The notes under the pieces are model-generated. The model was not told where the DNA came from and did no database searches. It saw only the letters and a list, made by a program, of their open reading frames with translations. From NCBI RefSeq assembly GCF_026262505.1, contig NC_067207.1:23528082-23592081 (forward strand): a DNA stretch of 64,000 nt, in the 5' to 3' direction. How positions within the stretch are numbered: position 1 is the stretch's first letter; every line of letters begins with the position of its first letter. The stretch is from Trichomonas vaginalis G3 (taxonomy: Eukaryota > Parabasalia > Trichomonadida > Trichomonadidae). Position numbers and translations under genes: made by a program. Below, one piece after another: positions 18,111 through 28,317 of this stretch.

Positions 18111-18437
18111 AAACCAGGTACAAGATTATATAATTGTATTTTCTATCCAATTATTCATATAATATCTTATCCAGAAAAAAAAACTTGATCAATACCAAAT
18201 GATTTTTTAACTAGTAAATAAAGTATTTTCTTTACACACACATTGTATATCATAGTTTTTTTTTTGGTTTCGCAAAACATCCAAAAACAAATATGCTATA
18301 AAAGTGACAATTTTAGCAAAACGAAACCCTTATTCTCAGATTAAGAATATGATAGTGATTGTTGTCACTTTTTAGAATTGAATTGATTTTATTGCAACAT
18401 TTCCATTTCAGCTATTTTTATTCGAAGGAAAACCTAA
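18111..18437. other. Intergenic, no gene seen
   Basis: AT-rich spacer between Maverick 1 and the beta-helix pseudogene. It holds two AAGTGACA-type motifs (near 18303 and 18370, the latter inverted), a motif that recurs before host genes. The last 25 bases match 25415-25440, so this is the leader of a repeated gene family. Confidence 0.6.
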
Positions 18438-20224
18438 ATGATTGTAAATCTGAATAAGGTTATTTTATTTTCCTCAAATGCCCCTGAAGATGACTTTCTA
18501 TGGACCAATTACTTTAATAGCCAATTTTCAGGTCAAAAAACTATATGCCAAAACTGTAATCTAACTCCAGATCGAGGTCAATATTACTTAGATGAGTGCA
18601 GTTTTTTTGATGATAAAGACGGAGTTATCAATTTTACTGATATTTCTAGCACATCATTCTTACATAATCGGTGTTCTTTTAGTAATTGCACTTCATCAAC
18701 AGATGGAAGTTGCGTTTACTACGTTATTGGGAGCAATAGTTCCATTGTACAGCGCAAATTCTGTTGTACAAAATGCCAAAGCTCTAAAAAAGGCCAATTT
18801 TCATATACAGCAGTTGGAGGAAATAACTTAAGGGTGCCGGAAAGTGAGGTGACGCGAGTATTGCTCATAACTTCATTTGTAGTAAAGATATTAATGATAT
18901 TGAAACATATATTAATAGGGTATATACTAAGGTTTTTACTTCTATGATATGGATGTCTTGGATACTTCCAGCATGAAGAAAAAGGCTTCGCAATTTTCGA
19001 ACATGCGGACCTATCTAGTCCCTGGTTTTTCCATGGCAAGGGCTGATACTCCAGAAATGATATCTAGGTACATGATACTAGATATTTTACAGAAAACATT
19101 TGGCACTTGTTAAAAAGTGTCGAGATGCAATTAGTGGGTAACTTCAAAACTAAGACCGATTGCACTACCATCTCACTGGATTCTGCTAATTACTATTGGA
19201 GAACAAATCTGATTGTAGCGATTTCCAGCCGAAACACCCTCATTCAAAATTTAATTAGATTTGTATCTAGTCCTCCAGTATTGTGTTCAAGCCAGTGAAA
19301 CACATTAAATACAAAATTTCAATAGTTATACTAAAAGTTTTACAGAACAAATTTTATTTTCCATTTTCATATCTTGAGATAAATGCACTTTTTCCCTTCC
19401 AGATTTTAAAAATTTTCAATGATTTTGTATGTTTTTGATAACCTTATATTCATAATCATCAATTTTACTTAGTTTTAATATGATATTATGATACATCATC
19501 ACATAAGGTTTATATCCATATAAGTAAATCAAAATAAAAATGATTTTATGGGCTTGAAAAGTGATGTTTTTATAATAGCTTTCACTTCACTTTCCGGCAC
19601 CCTTAAACTATTTTATTGAAAGTTCCCTATTCGATTTAGGGAAAATGTTGGTAATGCAGTAATTTATGCAAAAGATGGAAATATTTTTGTTTCATCAACA
19701 AATTTCTCATCAAATAAAGCTAAAGAAGATACTGCCGGTTTTTTTTAAAAGGGTCAGAGAATAACTATAAAATAACATTTAATTATTCAACTGTTGTTAA
19801 TAATAAAGGAACAGATGGATGGGACATTCTATTTTTAAAATATAATTCTTTGATTGATTCAAGTAATATTTTAAATAATACCCTTATAACATCAGCAAAT
19901 GGAAGTATTTATCATAATATAAATTCTCTTACTATAAAAAGTTGTTCATTTATTAACAACACTGTTTCTGTAAGCGCACATTTGATATATAACATTGATG
20001 ATCAATTAACAGTTGATAGTTGTTACATTGATAAATCGATTTCAAAAACATTTTATAATAATGTAACGCCTAATAATACAAGAGAACTATTTACTAATAA
20101 ATTGATTCATCACTCAACAGATAATTGCCAAGCAGAATTTGCAATTATCAATAAAAGTATTTCTAAAGTTAAAAAGCTTTCTCTTTTCTTAATTTCTTTA
20201 ATATGCATTAAAAAATCTTCATAA
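18438..20224 (+). pseudogene. Beta-helix, Pmp-like surface protein pseudogene, split by an insertion
   Basis: The reading frame up to 18831 has the Cys/Asn/Ser-rich short repeats of right-handed beta-helix proteins (SFFDDKDGVINFTDIS, CSFSNCTSS). After the 771-bp insert, 19607-20224 continues with NVGNAVIYAKDGNIF-type and SCSFINNTVS-type repeats. Trichomonads have large families of polymorphic-membrane-protein-like (Pmp) surface proteins of this type. It is disabled by the insertion and by further frame loss. Related pieces lie at 20455-20590 and 25384-25500. Confidence 0.6.
18832..19602. mobile_element. 771-bp non-autonomous element with TTAA target duplication
   Basis: TTAA at 18828-18831 and 19603-19606 flank termini GGGTGCCGGAAAGTGAGGTG and its inverted match (CACTTCACTTTCCGGCACCC), about 20 bp with one mismatch. 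No coding frame of note is inside. TTAA targets are typical of the Kolobok and piggyBac superfamilies; which one cannot be told without an autonomous relative. It splits the beta-helix pseudogene. Confidence 0.8.
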
Positions 20225-20454
20225 TATAAAATGAAAGATTTAGACATATTATAAAGTGTGATGCTCTCGATTTTTAATGGAGTTTAAACAAAGGAAAATT
20301 AAATGATCTATAAAACGGTTATTTTTGCTTCTAATGTCGAACAGAATTTGAATCAAAAATAATTGTCTGCAATAGAATTCCAACTAAATTCCAAGACTTA
20401 TAAACATTATAATGAATTTATTGCAACATGCATTAGAATAACTGTTTATAAGTA
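20225..20454. other. Intergenic between beta-helix fragments
   Basis: AT-rich; no gene seen. Confidence 0.5.
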
Positions 20455-20590
20455 ATTTCTGCAAAATATGGGAAAATGCTAGTTTCATCAACAAATTTCT
20501 CATCAAATAAAGCTAAAGATGATACTGCAGGAATTTTTTATAAACCATTACAGAATGACTTTTTAACAACATTTAATTATTCAACTGTTA
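20455..20590 (+). pseudogene. Second fragment of the beta-helix gene family
   Basis: It is nearly the same as 19660-19800 (TTTCATCAACAAATTTCTCA and onward), a local duplicate or second family member. It is cut on its right by sequence leading into the long inverted repeat. Confidence 0.6.
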
Positions 20591-20647
20591 AAAATCCGTG
20601 AATTCCTGAGGAATTCGGAAAAGGTATATTATATGAAGTATATTGGA

Positions 20648-21874
20648 TCTTATTCGAATAAAAAGGTTTATTTGGATTAACCGACTGTAATTCGAATAAA
20701 GTCCATATGTAATTATGATTACTTTTGTAATTAGGAATAATTGAGTTTCTCGGAATTGAAAATTGAATGGAAATTCCAACCTTAATTCGTAATTCCAACC
20801 TTAATTCCTTAGTAATCAATTCAATTTCAATTCGAATAAAGAAGGTCTTATTCCAACTGAAAATAATAATAGGAATTTGGAATAAACTCAATTATAAGAA
20901 TTAGGAATAGGAATATCGAATTACGAATATTGGATTGATTATATGAATAAAGGTAGGGGAAAAATTTAGGAGAAAAAAGGTTGTGCCTTCAACAGAATGA
21001 CATTGCCTTCAATTCTGGTGTATGAGGTTAATTTTCAATGATGCTTCACCCCAGTGATCGGAAATTTGAATGGAAGTCAGCTTTAATTCTTATATCAATA
21101 AAATTCAATGATCTTATCATCTGCAATATGAAGAGCTGTTATTCCAGCAATATCTTTCTCATTGAAATTTACACTATGAAAAAAAATTCAACTCTTTCTT
21201 TATTATAATTCCATGCTGCCTAATGAAGAGCAGTTCTTCCTTCTTCATCTTTTTCATTGATATTTGCACCATGGTGCAGAAGAAACTAAATTAATAATTC
21301 TTTATTATTTTGTGCTGCAGTATGAAGAGCAGTTCCTCCAAAGTGATCCCTTTGATTGATATTTGCTCCAAGGGAGAAAAATATATACAAAGTGATGGAA
21401 TATCAAACATCACTGAAAAAGCAAAACTTTATGTTAATATTACAAGTTTGATCGGAATAGATAAAAATGATTCAAGATTATTATCAGGATTAGACTAAAA
21501 AATCATCCTTCATGATTAATATGATCATTTTAAATAAGGAACCTAATTAATCTGCTATTTTATTTAGTCAATTCCTTAATCCATTTCCTAATTCCATTTT
21601 GGAAATGAATATTCCTAATTCTTATAATTGAGTTTATTCCAAATTCCTATTATTATTTTCAGTTGGAATAAGACCTTCTTTATTCGAATTGAAATTGAAT
21701 TGATTACTAAGGAATTAAGGTTGGAATTACGAATTAAGGTTGGAATTTCCATTCAATTTTCAATTCCGAGAAACTCAATTATTCCTAATTACAAAAGTAA
21801 TCATAATTACATATGGACTTTATTCGAATTACAGTCGGTTAATCCAAATAAACTTTTTTATTCGAATAAGGTCC
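20648..21874. repeat. Long inverted repeat, arms ~265 bp, ~700-bp spacer
   Basis: The left arm 20648-20910 is an almost exact reverse complement of 21609-21874. Inside each arm is a motif family built on GGAATT / TTCGAAT. The matching frames that appear on opposite strands in the arms are a consequence of the repeat and do not look like genes. The spacer holds an ankyrin relic. It could be a foldback-type element or an inverted duplication. Confidence 0.85.
21085..21500 (-). pseudogene. Ankyrin-repeat pseudogene fragment
   Basis: On the minus strand, decayed ankyrin units (ALHTAAQNNK-type, NERDEEGRTAL-type) match the C-terminal repeats of the gene at 23544-24905. Its upstream end corresponds to the segment before those repeats (SLDNLESFLS-type, ILEYFLSLG-type). 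It is a partial copy without an open frame, sitting in the spacer of the long inverted repeat. Confidence 0.65.
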
Positions 21875-21879
21875 ATTGA

Positions 21880-23105
21880 TAATGTAAAGTAACGAATCCC
21901 TCAAAATTGAGAGGGTAATTCTCCCCTCTCAAATTAACGTACATTTTGGTGCACCCTTAATACCATGCGAATTAAGACTGTAGTTCCTTCCTCTCAATTT
22001 AAAAAATTCAATTATCTCCCCGAATATGAGTTATTAAGGCAATTATATTTGTATATGATATGATGTTGTTATATACTATTATAATCTATATTTGTTCATT
22101 ATATATCTATATAAGAAACTTATTTTTGAAAATTGAATTTTTCAAAATGTACGACGAAACGTCGTTCTTAAATCAAAAATGCTGTATAAATTTATAGTAT
22201 ATACTTATGAGATTTGCACTATATCAGCAAAATGGAATTTAATAATGAATACATATCATTTTTAGATGAATATATAAAAAGCAAAAAATCACTTTTTAAG
22301 AAAAAATAAGCAAAATAACTTAGAGCAATATAATAGATTCGACATATATTTATAAGCTCTATTTGTTTACTATACGAATTCAAGATCAGGATAAAGTGGT
22401 GATAAAATGCAAAACTACATAATTGCTACCTGACAGTTTTTATTAGATCTACACAACAAATCAAAAAACTTTAGTCCACCTGTGTAATTTTTTTCTCATA
22501 TAAGTCAAGTTTATTATAATACTATTTATTTGCTTGGAAACTTATCTCAGTTAAAGTTTTTAGAATCGCATGACATCTATACAAAATTCAATTTTTGGCG
22601 CCAATAACTCGATATCTATATCTAATAAATGTTATTTATTTATTGATATCAAAGTGACTTAATATGCCTCATTCATTTGTTTTATTACCTTCGAAATAAA
22701 ATTACATTTCACAATTTGAGCATTCAAATTTTGATAAAATCAGTCAAAAGAAAAATTCATATCTCAACACTTGAATGAGAAATGTTAGTCCAGCTGTGTA
22801 ATTTTTTAGGAATTTAATGTATATTCTATTGAACTTATTTGATTGCTTTGAAATACATCATACATTAAAAAATAAGATCTGCAAAAATGATTTTTTGTCA
22901 ATTTTTTCATATTTTCTCAAAAATGATAAAGTGTCAAAAATTCCCTATATAGTGGATATATTAGCAAATAAATAATAATAAATATTCATTTCTTGGCTAT
23001 ATTAATATAATTCAGGCTTATTAGTTTTTTTAAAAACAAAAAATAGAAAAAAGAAAATAGAAAGGTGACATTTTTTGTGAAGACTCATTGAATTTACATT
23101 AAATT
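21880..23105. other. Intergenic, no gene seen
   Basis: 1.2 kb of AT-rich sequence. Points of note are a hairpin CCCTCAAAATTGAGAGGG near 21897 and TTTTTGGCGCC at 22592-22602, which recalls a trichomonad core promoter motif (M5, as I remember it), but no good gene follows it. Confidence 0.5.
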
Positions 23106-23109
23106 TGAA

Positions 23110-23535
23110 ATGGGTAAGCCTAATTTGAGAACAAAACAATTGTCACATGCTAGAAATTCATGATTTTTCCATCCTTGGAGAAAAAATAATAGTTTAAACA
23201 CACTATTATTTGTTTTTTCTATACTAGTTGAAGGATTATCATATAAAAGTACAGAAATATTATTTGCATGGAACAATATTGCATCTTCATCTCAAACAAC
23301 ATATTATAGATATCTTCATACACTCGAAAATGCAATATGTACGATGGCACAGCAAAATTGTGAAAAATATTGGAATTTAATTAGTGTAAAGAGTCATACT
23401 TATACATTTACAACTTAGATAACATATATTAAACAATATTTTTAGAAATTTAGGCAACAATCAAATTTTAATTTGAATAATCAGACAAAAAGATATAATT
23501 TGGAACTAAAATTTGTATATTTAGATTCAGCGTAG
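23110..23535 (+). pseudogene. Decayed reading frame, transposase-like?
   Basis: A single frame remains readable over about 140 codons, with about four in-frame stops: MGKPNLRTKQLSHARNS at the start, then EGLSYKSTEILFAWNN, SSSQTTYYRYLHTLENAI and LELKFVYLDSA. The helix-rich layout with an S-Q-T-T-Y-Y-R recognition-like helix would suit the DNA-binding part of a transposase, but the family was not recognised. It abuts the 3' end of the ankyrin gene. Confidence 0.35.
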
Positions 23536-23543
23536 TATAAGTA

Positions 23544-24905
23544 TTACAAACATATACAGCAATCATGTGGTACTACAGCCTTAAGAACCTCGGCTGTTTC
23601 TTTACTATTATGTTTTAATTCAAAACGAAGAGCTGTTTCTTCATATGTATCTTTTTCATTGATATATGCACCATGTGAAATAAGAAGTTCAATCGTTTCT
23701 TTACTAGTATTCAATGCTACTTTACGAAGAGCAGTTTCTCCATTTTTATCTTTTTCATTGATATTTACACCATGTGAAATAAGAAGTTCGACGATTTCTT
23801 TACTATTATATTCTGCTGCAATATGAAGAGCAGTTTTTCCATCTTTATCTTTTTCGTTGATATTTATACCATGTGAAATAAGAAGTTCTGCTATTTCTTT
23901 ACTATTATGCAATGCTGCAATATGAAGAGCAGTTTTTCCATCTGAAAGTTTCTTATTGATATTTACACCTAATGAAAGGAAATATTCGCAAAGGGATGGA
24001 ATATTGAACATCGGTGAAAAAACCAAGCAGCTGACTAAAAGATTAGTTTGATCGTAAAAAACTAAAAATGAATCAAGATTATTATATTTTCCGCAAGCAG
24101 ATAAGTCGATACTTATGATATACTCATTCACTAAGAATGTTACAAAATCAATGTTATGTGAAATAATTGCATATTTCATGCATTTTTGATCTGGTTTTTG
24201 TTGTTTCAAACATTCGCTCATTATCTCTTGATTTCTTCCCAAAAATGAAAATGTTAGACATCTTTTTGTTATTTCTGAGTTAAATTTAGTTCTTAAGAAC
24301 TTGAAACAATCAACTGCTCCATAGTAGCAACATAATTCAAGTAATGATAATTCATAATAAGAACATGGATCGAGCAATATAAATCTTTCTTCAGAATATG
24401 GATATAAACTACTTTTAAGTGTTTGATTTTCAGCAAATCCTTCTCTTTCAGTGAATGCAATGAATACTTCTAAGTCATTATTCATAATTGCTCTGTAAAT
24501 TGTATTTTCTTTAAGAATGTCGAGATTTTCTGATTTAAATTTGTTGAAATTAGCAGACTTGTCTAATTTAATGCTATACTCTTTGTAAAACAAAAAGTTT
24601 GAAACAAGTTCAACATTACTGACATCTTTGACTTGATAATCATCTGATACGAGTTTGGCAAGAGATAAATATGACTTTGTATAGCGATTATTATACGGAA
24701 CGATACCCAAAATATCTTTTATTATAATTTGGGGAAGACGCTTCTTTGAATCAATCAAATTCGTTTTGATCATTTTGTAAATCGAGTTTAAATCTTCTTC
24801 TTTTTCCGTTTTCAGCTGATACAAAGCATCGTATGAATCAATGTAGTATTTGTAGATACTTCGCAGTTTACTGTATTTGTTCGGATTACTGTCTTGATCA
24901 GACAT
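23544..24905 (-). CDS. Ankyrin-repeat protein with DUF3447-type N-terminal region
   Basis: 453 residues. The N-terminal two thirds have the layout of trichomonad ankyrin proteins of the DUF3447 type (YIDSYDALYQLKTEKEEDL, LLELCCYYGAVDCFKFLRT). The C-terminus carries about four canonical ankyrin units (DGKTALHIAALHNSKEIAEL, LLISHGININEKDKD) near residues 315-440. Ankyrin units mediate protein binding; trichomonads have hundreds of these genes with unknown partners. The protein ends CCICL, so the last four residues could be a prenylation signal, a weak point. The start is the only ATG near the 5' end. The gene is intact. Confidence 0.85.
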   Translation of the reverse strand: MSDQDSNPNKYSKLRSIYKYYIDSYDALYQLKTEKEEDLNSIYKMIKTNLIDSKKRLPQIIIKDILGIVPYNNRYTKSYLSLAKLVSDDYQVKDVSNVELVSNFLFYKEYSIKLDKSANFNKFKSENLDILKENTIYRAIMNNDLEVFIAFTEREGFAENQTLKSSLYPYSEERFILLDPCSYYELSLLELCCYYGAVDCFKFLRTKFNSEITKRCLTFSFLGRNQEIMSECLKQQKPDQKCMKYAIISHNIDFVTFLVNEYIISIDLSACGKYNNLDSFLVFYDQTNLLVSCLVFSPMFNIPSLCEYFLSLGVNINKKLSDGKTALHIAALHNSKEIAELLISHGININEKDKDGKTALHIAAEYNSKEIVELLISHGVNINEKDKNGETALRKVALNTSKETIELLISHGAYINEKDTYEETALRFELKHNSKETAEVLKAVVPHDCCICL

Positions 24906-25383
24906 TAAAAAAATTTAAGAAGTAAAATATTACGAAAGAGATCAATTAAAATGCAGTACACTATTTTCTTGCGGTATAATTGCTTTTCAGAGTCAAAAGA
25001 TCCGAAATAATCAGATCAATTTTATGAAATTTTTGCCCATTTGTATGAGAGAAAATGAAAGGGGGGACTTATTTTTTAGACCAAAGAAGTGGCACCTGAG
25101 TATATTGTTTCTGCTTTATCTGATCATTGAAACGGAATTCATCCACGTTATTAGTATGAAAAAATCTTATTAGATAAATTTCATTTTGTAAGAAAAAAAA
25201 ACAAGATTTTTGTTTGCCAATCACTCCAAATCAATTGATTCTACGAGTCTAGATCAAGGATCATACACAATTAATAATAATATTGTTTGTTTTCAAAAAA
25301 GAACTTTTAATGGGCCAAAAATTGAAAATTTTTAATTTCTCTGGTTTAAAGCCAGAATTTGGCCCATTAAAAGTGAAACTACT
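24906..25383. other. Intergenic with a hairpin
   Basis: No gene seen. It contains the inverted repeat CTTTTAATGGGCCAA (25304-25318) and TTGGCCCATTAAAAG (25359-25373) around a 40-base loop, just before the beta-helix gene fragment. Confidence 0.6.
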
Positions 25384-25500
25384 ATGGTGTGTAAAAATGT
25401 CAAAGTTTCCCCTCTATATTTTTATTCGAAGAAAAACCTAAATGATTGTAATTTGAATGAAACCATTTTATTTTCCTCAAATGCCCTCAATGTACTTCTT
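25384..25500 (+). pseudogene. 5' fragment of the beta-helix gene family
   Basis: Bases 25415-25490 match 18412-18486 closely (TTTTATTCGAAGAAAAACCT, then TTTTATTTTCCTCAAATGCC). The match ends abruptly where the minus-strand lysine-rich relic begins, so the family 5' end was joined to unrelated sequence. Confidence 0.6.
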
Positions 25501-26600
25501 GTTAAGACCTGTGTCGCTGTCAACTGTGTATCGTTCAACTGGAATCATCTTTCGGATTGGACGTTTTCCGAATTTCTGGAGATGATCGATTTCGTCCAAG
25601 ACATGCTTGGATTCGTTGTCTGATGATTGAACAGGAACTTCAACGGCAACAAGCTGCTTCTCGTTAACAATATCTTCTTTGCCTATCTGTGAATTGAACT
25701 TCTTACGAGGAAAAACAATGACTTTCTGAACAATTCGTTTTTTGGCTAGTTACTTGCCGGTGAAAGATGAAATCTTTTCGCTAGCTTCTTCGTTCTTTTG
25801 TTGTTCGATAGCAGCTTCGTCATTTGATGCATTACTTTCGTGTGGAACTTTGGCAGCAACTAACTGTTTCTCTTCAACAACATCTTCTTTACCTGTTGAT
25901 GGATTAAACTTCTTTTTAACAACAGTTATGAATTTGTGGACAACATGACGTCCTTTCATGCGTGGGAATCGCTTCTCTTCTTCAGTTGAAATCTTCTTGA
26001 CTGGATTCATACGTTTCTTAACAACTGTGACGTATTTATGGACAATACCCCTTTTCGCGGCGTTTACGGGCCATTGGTTGTTCATCTGTTTCACCGTTCT
26101 GCATTGCATGTTTGTCTTCTAAATACTCCTTATGTTTATTCTTGTTAACAACTGTGATGAAACTGTGAACAATTTGCTTCTTAGAATTCTTCTTACGAAG
26201 GATCTTATTGCCTTAATTAGCGGTCAACGCATGAAATGATTTCATCACCAGTTTGCTTCGCTTCATGAAATTCTTTCTCTTTTTGCTTCTTTTCAATCAT
26301 TTCCGCAATTTCTTCGAGCAGTTCCAAATTTTGATGACGGTTTCATTTTCTTTAATTCATCATCATCAGCATCATTATTTTATTAAGCATTTCCATCTTT
26401 AGCTGATTTCTTTTTATGAAGTTTCGATTTTTTGGTATCTTTAGAATTATTTTACGACGAAACTCCATCTATATCTGTAGTTGTTTTACGACGTGATTTC
26501 TTCGGCTTTAGTGGTGAATCTTTCGTTGAATTTCTGCAACCTGAAGTCTTTTTTTTTGAGGAGTCAAGTCATCTTCTGCGTCAGCTTCTGTTTTTCTTAT
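25490..26600 (-). pseudogene. Lysine-rich repeat protein pseudogene
   Basis: The minus strand codes a degenerate repeat protein. Units of the form I/V-V-H-K-F-I-T-V-V-K-K-K recur four times (IVHSFITVVNKNK, IVHKYVTVVKKR, VVHKFITVVKKK, IVQKVIVFPRKK), each followed by NP/NS-x-x-x-GKEDIV-EKQLVA-type linkers. The 5' part (right side) is lysine/glutamate-rich. Several frame losses make it a pseudogene; the longest open part is 25750-26109. Family unknown. Confidence 0.55.
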
Positions 26601-27144
26601 GGAATATGACAAAGTATGATGGAATACTTTTATTTCCTATATGTTTGAAAAAAATATCCATCGTATGCCACAATCAATTGCATAGGGTCTTTAAATACAT
26701 ACAACAGTTACGTTGATGTATTCTTTAATATAAATTCGATGATATCAGATGAATAAAAATTTATCAATTTGTAAAAATGAAAATTTATACATCCTCATTC
26801 GCATAAATATATCACAAATGGTTTCAAAAGCATGGATGTTTCATCATTAGCTAAAATCAAAAATTTTCGTGATTTGAAAAAATAACGTGCGATTAGCAAT
26901 CAATGATAATATTAATGAAGAATTATGATCTCTGATACTAAAGGAATGCAACCTCAGTAACAACGATATATATTTTTTCAGGTTTTACTATAATTTTACT
27001 CTCGGAAAAGTGACAAAATTTGTGTATTCTATTCAAAACTGTGTTGAATCTGATAATTGAAAACATTTAATAGATATACAATATTAATCGGTTTTGTAAA
27101 ACCCCGAAATTTTTGAATACTGCCTTAAAAATCTGGTTAATTCA
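26601..27144. other. Intergenic, no gene seen
   Basis: AT-rich. An AAAAGTGACAAA motif at about 27007 lies 135 bases before the membrane protein gene. Confidence 0.5.
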
Positions 27145-27819
27145 ATGCTTCCACTCCTTACTGCCTTACTCATCTTTTCCTCTATAAAGCACAATGAAGC
27201 AGAGGAACAGAAAGCCCAACAGAAACTCCAAGAAAACCCCCAGCAACCTAAATTGGAACAATTTCCAAGAATGGGGCTTAATGCTAGCAATGAATCAAAT
27301 TCTACGATCGAAAATCCAGGTTCTATCAATGTTACTGGTGATGGCTTCTTCAACGGTACAACCACATCAGAATCTTATTACTACACCCTCGTTAAAAATT
27401 CCACAAAAGATACAGCCGGCGATCCTTCCTATACAATTTTGGTTACAAAGAAGGTTCAAGTTTACTATCTCACCTATATTCAGAACTTCTCAGCAATTAA
27501 AAACACCCAAACACCAACCTCTCCATACAAATACGTTTTCTTGCACCCAGGTATTCTAGTTGGCGCGCTAGGTGGCATCTTGTTCATTATTGGTGCAATC
27601 TACACATGCTGCTTCAGAAAATCAGCCTCAATTAACTACGCTAATTACCTTAAGAACAACAGGGCCGAAAAGAGCTCAGATTCCATGGATAACCTCAACA
27701 AACCTACTAGAGCTCGTTCAGGAACTAAAAGAGGCCGAGAACCCGAGCCCAAATCCAAACCTTCTCAAAGACCTAAACCTTCAACGAAAGCGAAAGCCTC
27801 GAAGAAGCATAGACATTAA
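27145..27819 (+). CDS. Type I membrane glycoprotein, small
   Basis: 224 residues, laid out as a surface protein. A hydrophobic signal peptide (MLPLLTALLIFSS) is followed by a short ectodomain with about half a dozen N-glycosylation sequons (NAS, NES, NST, NVT, NGT, NFS). One membrane span GILVGALGGILFIIGAIY is followed by a Cys-Cys pair and a basic cytoplasmic tail rich in Ser/Pro/Lys, ending KKHRH. Codon use and G+C are higher than in flanking pseudogenes, as for a functional gene. No family was recognised; surface adhesion or signalling is a guess. The ATG is the only start giving the signal peptide. Confidence 0.8.
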   Translation: MLPLLTALLIFSSIKHNEAEEQKAQQKLQENPQQPKLEQFPRMGLNASNESNSTIENPGSINVTGDGFFNGTTTSESYYYTLVKNSTKDTAGDPSYTILVTKKVQVYYLTYIQNFSAIKNTQTPTSPYKYVFLHPGILVGALGGILFIIGAIYTCCFRKSASINYANYLKNNRAEKSSDSMDNLNKPTRARSGTKRGREPEPKSKPSQRPKPSTKAKASKKHRH

Positions 27820-28300
27820 TCCTATGTTTAGATTCAGTGGATTATATTTTATATTTTATTGTTTTTTCACTTTATTTTGGACAAACTTAAATAAAAGTTT
27901 GAAGTTTATTAATTTTGCTTTTTGACTTATCTCTCTTTCAGGAGGTATTAATATTGGCTTGTTTGTTTAAAGATCTGTCAAGAGACAACAATATTTCTGA
28001 TGATTTGTGTTTTCATTATCTATGAGAATCAGATCAGCGAGAAGTTCGCTTGCTTGAAGTCTATCCGACTTTGAATTATTTTAACAATTATTTCGAATAC
28101 TTTTTATTACAACATATTATTTTTAAAATAACTGATATTTGATAATGTGAAATTACTTTTCATTTGGAGGATATGTGAATGCTGTATATACAGCAAGCAT
28201 TTATGAATTTATGGAAAAAAATATTGAAAACCTTGAATTTAAGAAGGTTAATACTGACTCAGTATAACTTTGATATGGTTAAAAACATTGTTGCTCTTAA
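27820..28300. other. Intergenic, no gene seen
   Basis: AT-rich spacer between the membrane protein and the chromodomain gene; a poly-pyrimidine TCTCTCTTTCAG stretch at about 27930 is not followed by a gene. Confidence 0.5.
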
Positions 28301-28307
28301 ACTCAGT

Positions 28308-28313
28308 TCATAT
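28308..28313 (+). promoter_or_regulatory. Initiator TCATAT
   Basis: It fits the trichomonad initiator (TCA, pyrimidine, A/T) and lies 8 bases upstream of the ATG at 28318. That spacing decides the start of the chromodomain gene. Confidence 0.6.
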
Positions 28314-28317
28314 TTTT

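Noticed and set aside
20577-20891. Matching 63-104-residue frames on opposite strands in the inverted repeat arms
   Set aside because: Both are products of the same AT-rich inverted repeat; composition is not protein-like.
21940-21965. GGTGCACCCTTAA as the end of a second TTAA element
   Set aside because: No matching inverted terminus with a TTAA was seen nearby.
22592-22602. TTTTTGGCGCC as a working core promoter
   Set aside because: No gene with a reasonable frame begins within the next several hundred bases.
28270-28317. An upstream in-frame ATG that would give the chromodomain protein a hydrophobic, signal-like start
   Set aside because: The initiator TCATAT lies between it and the ATG at 28318, and a secreted chromodomain protein makes little sense.
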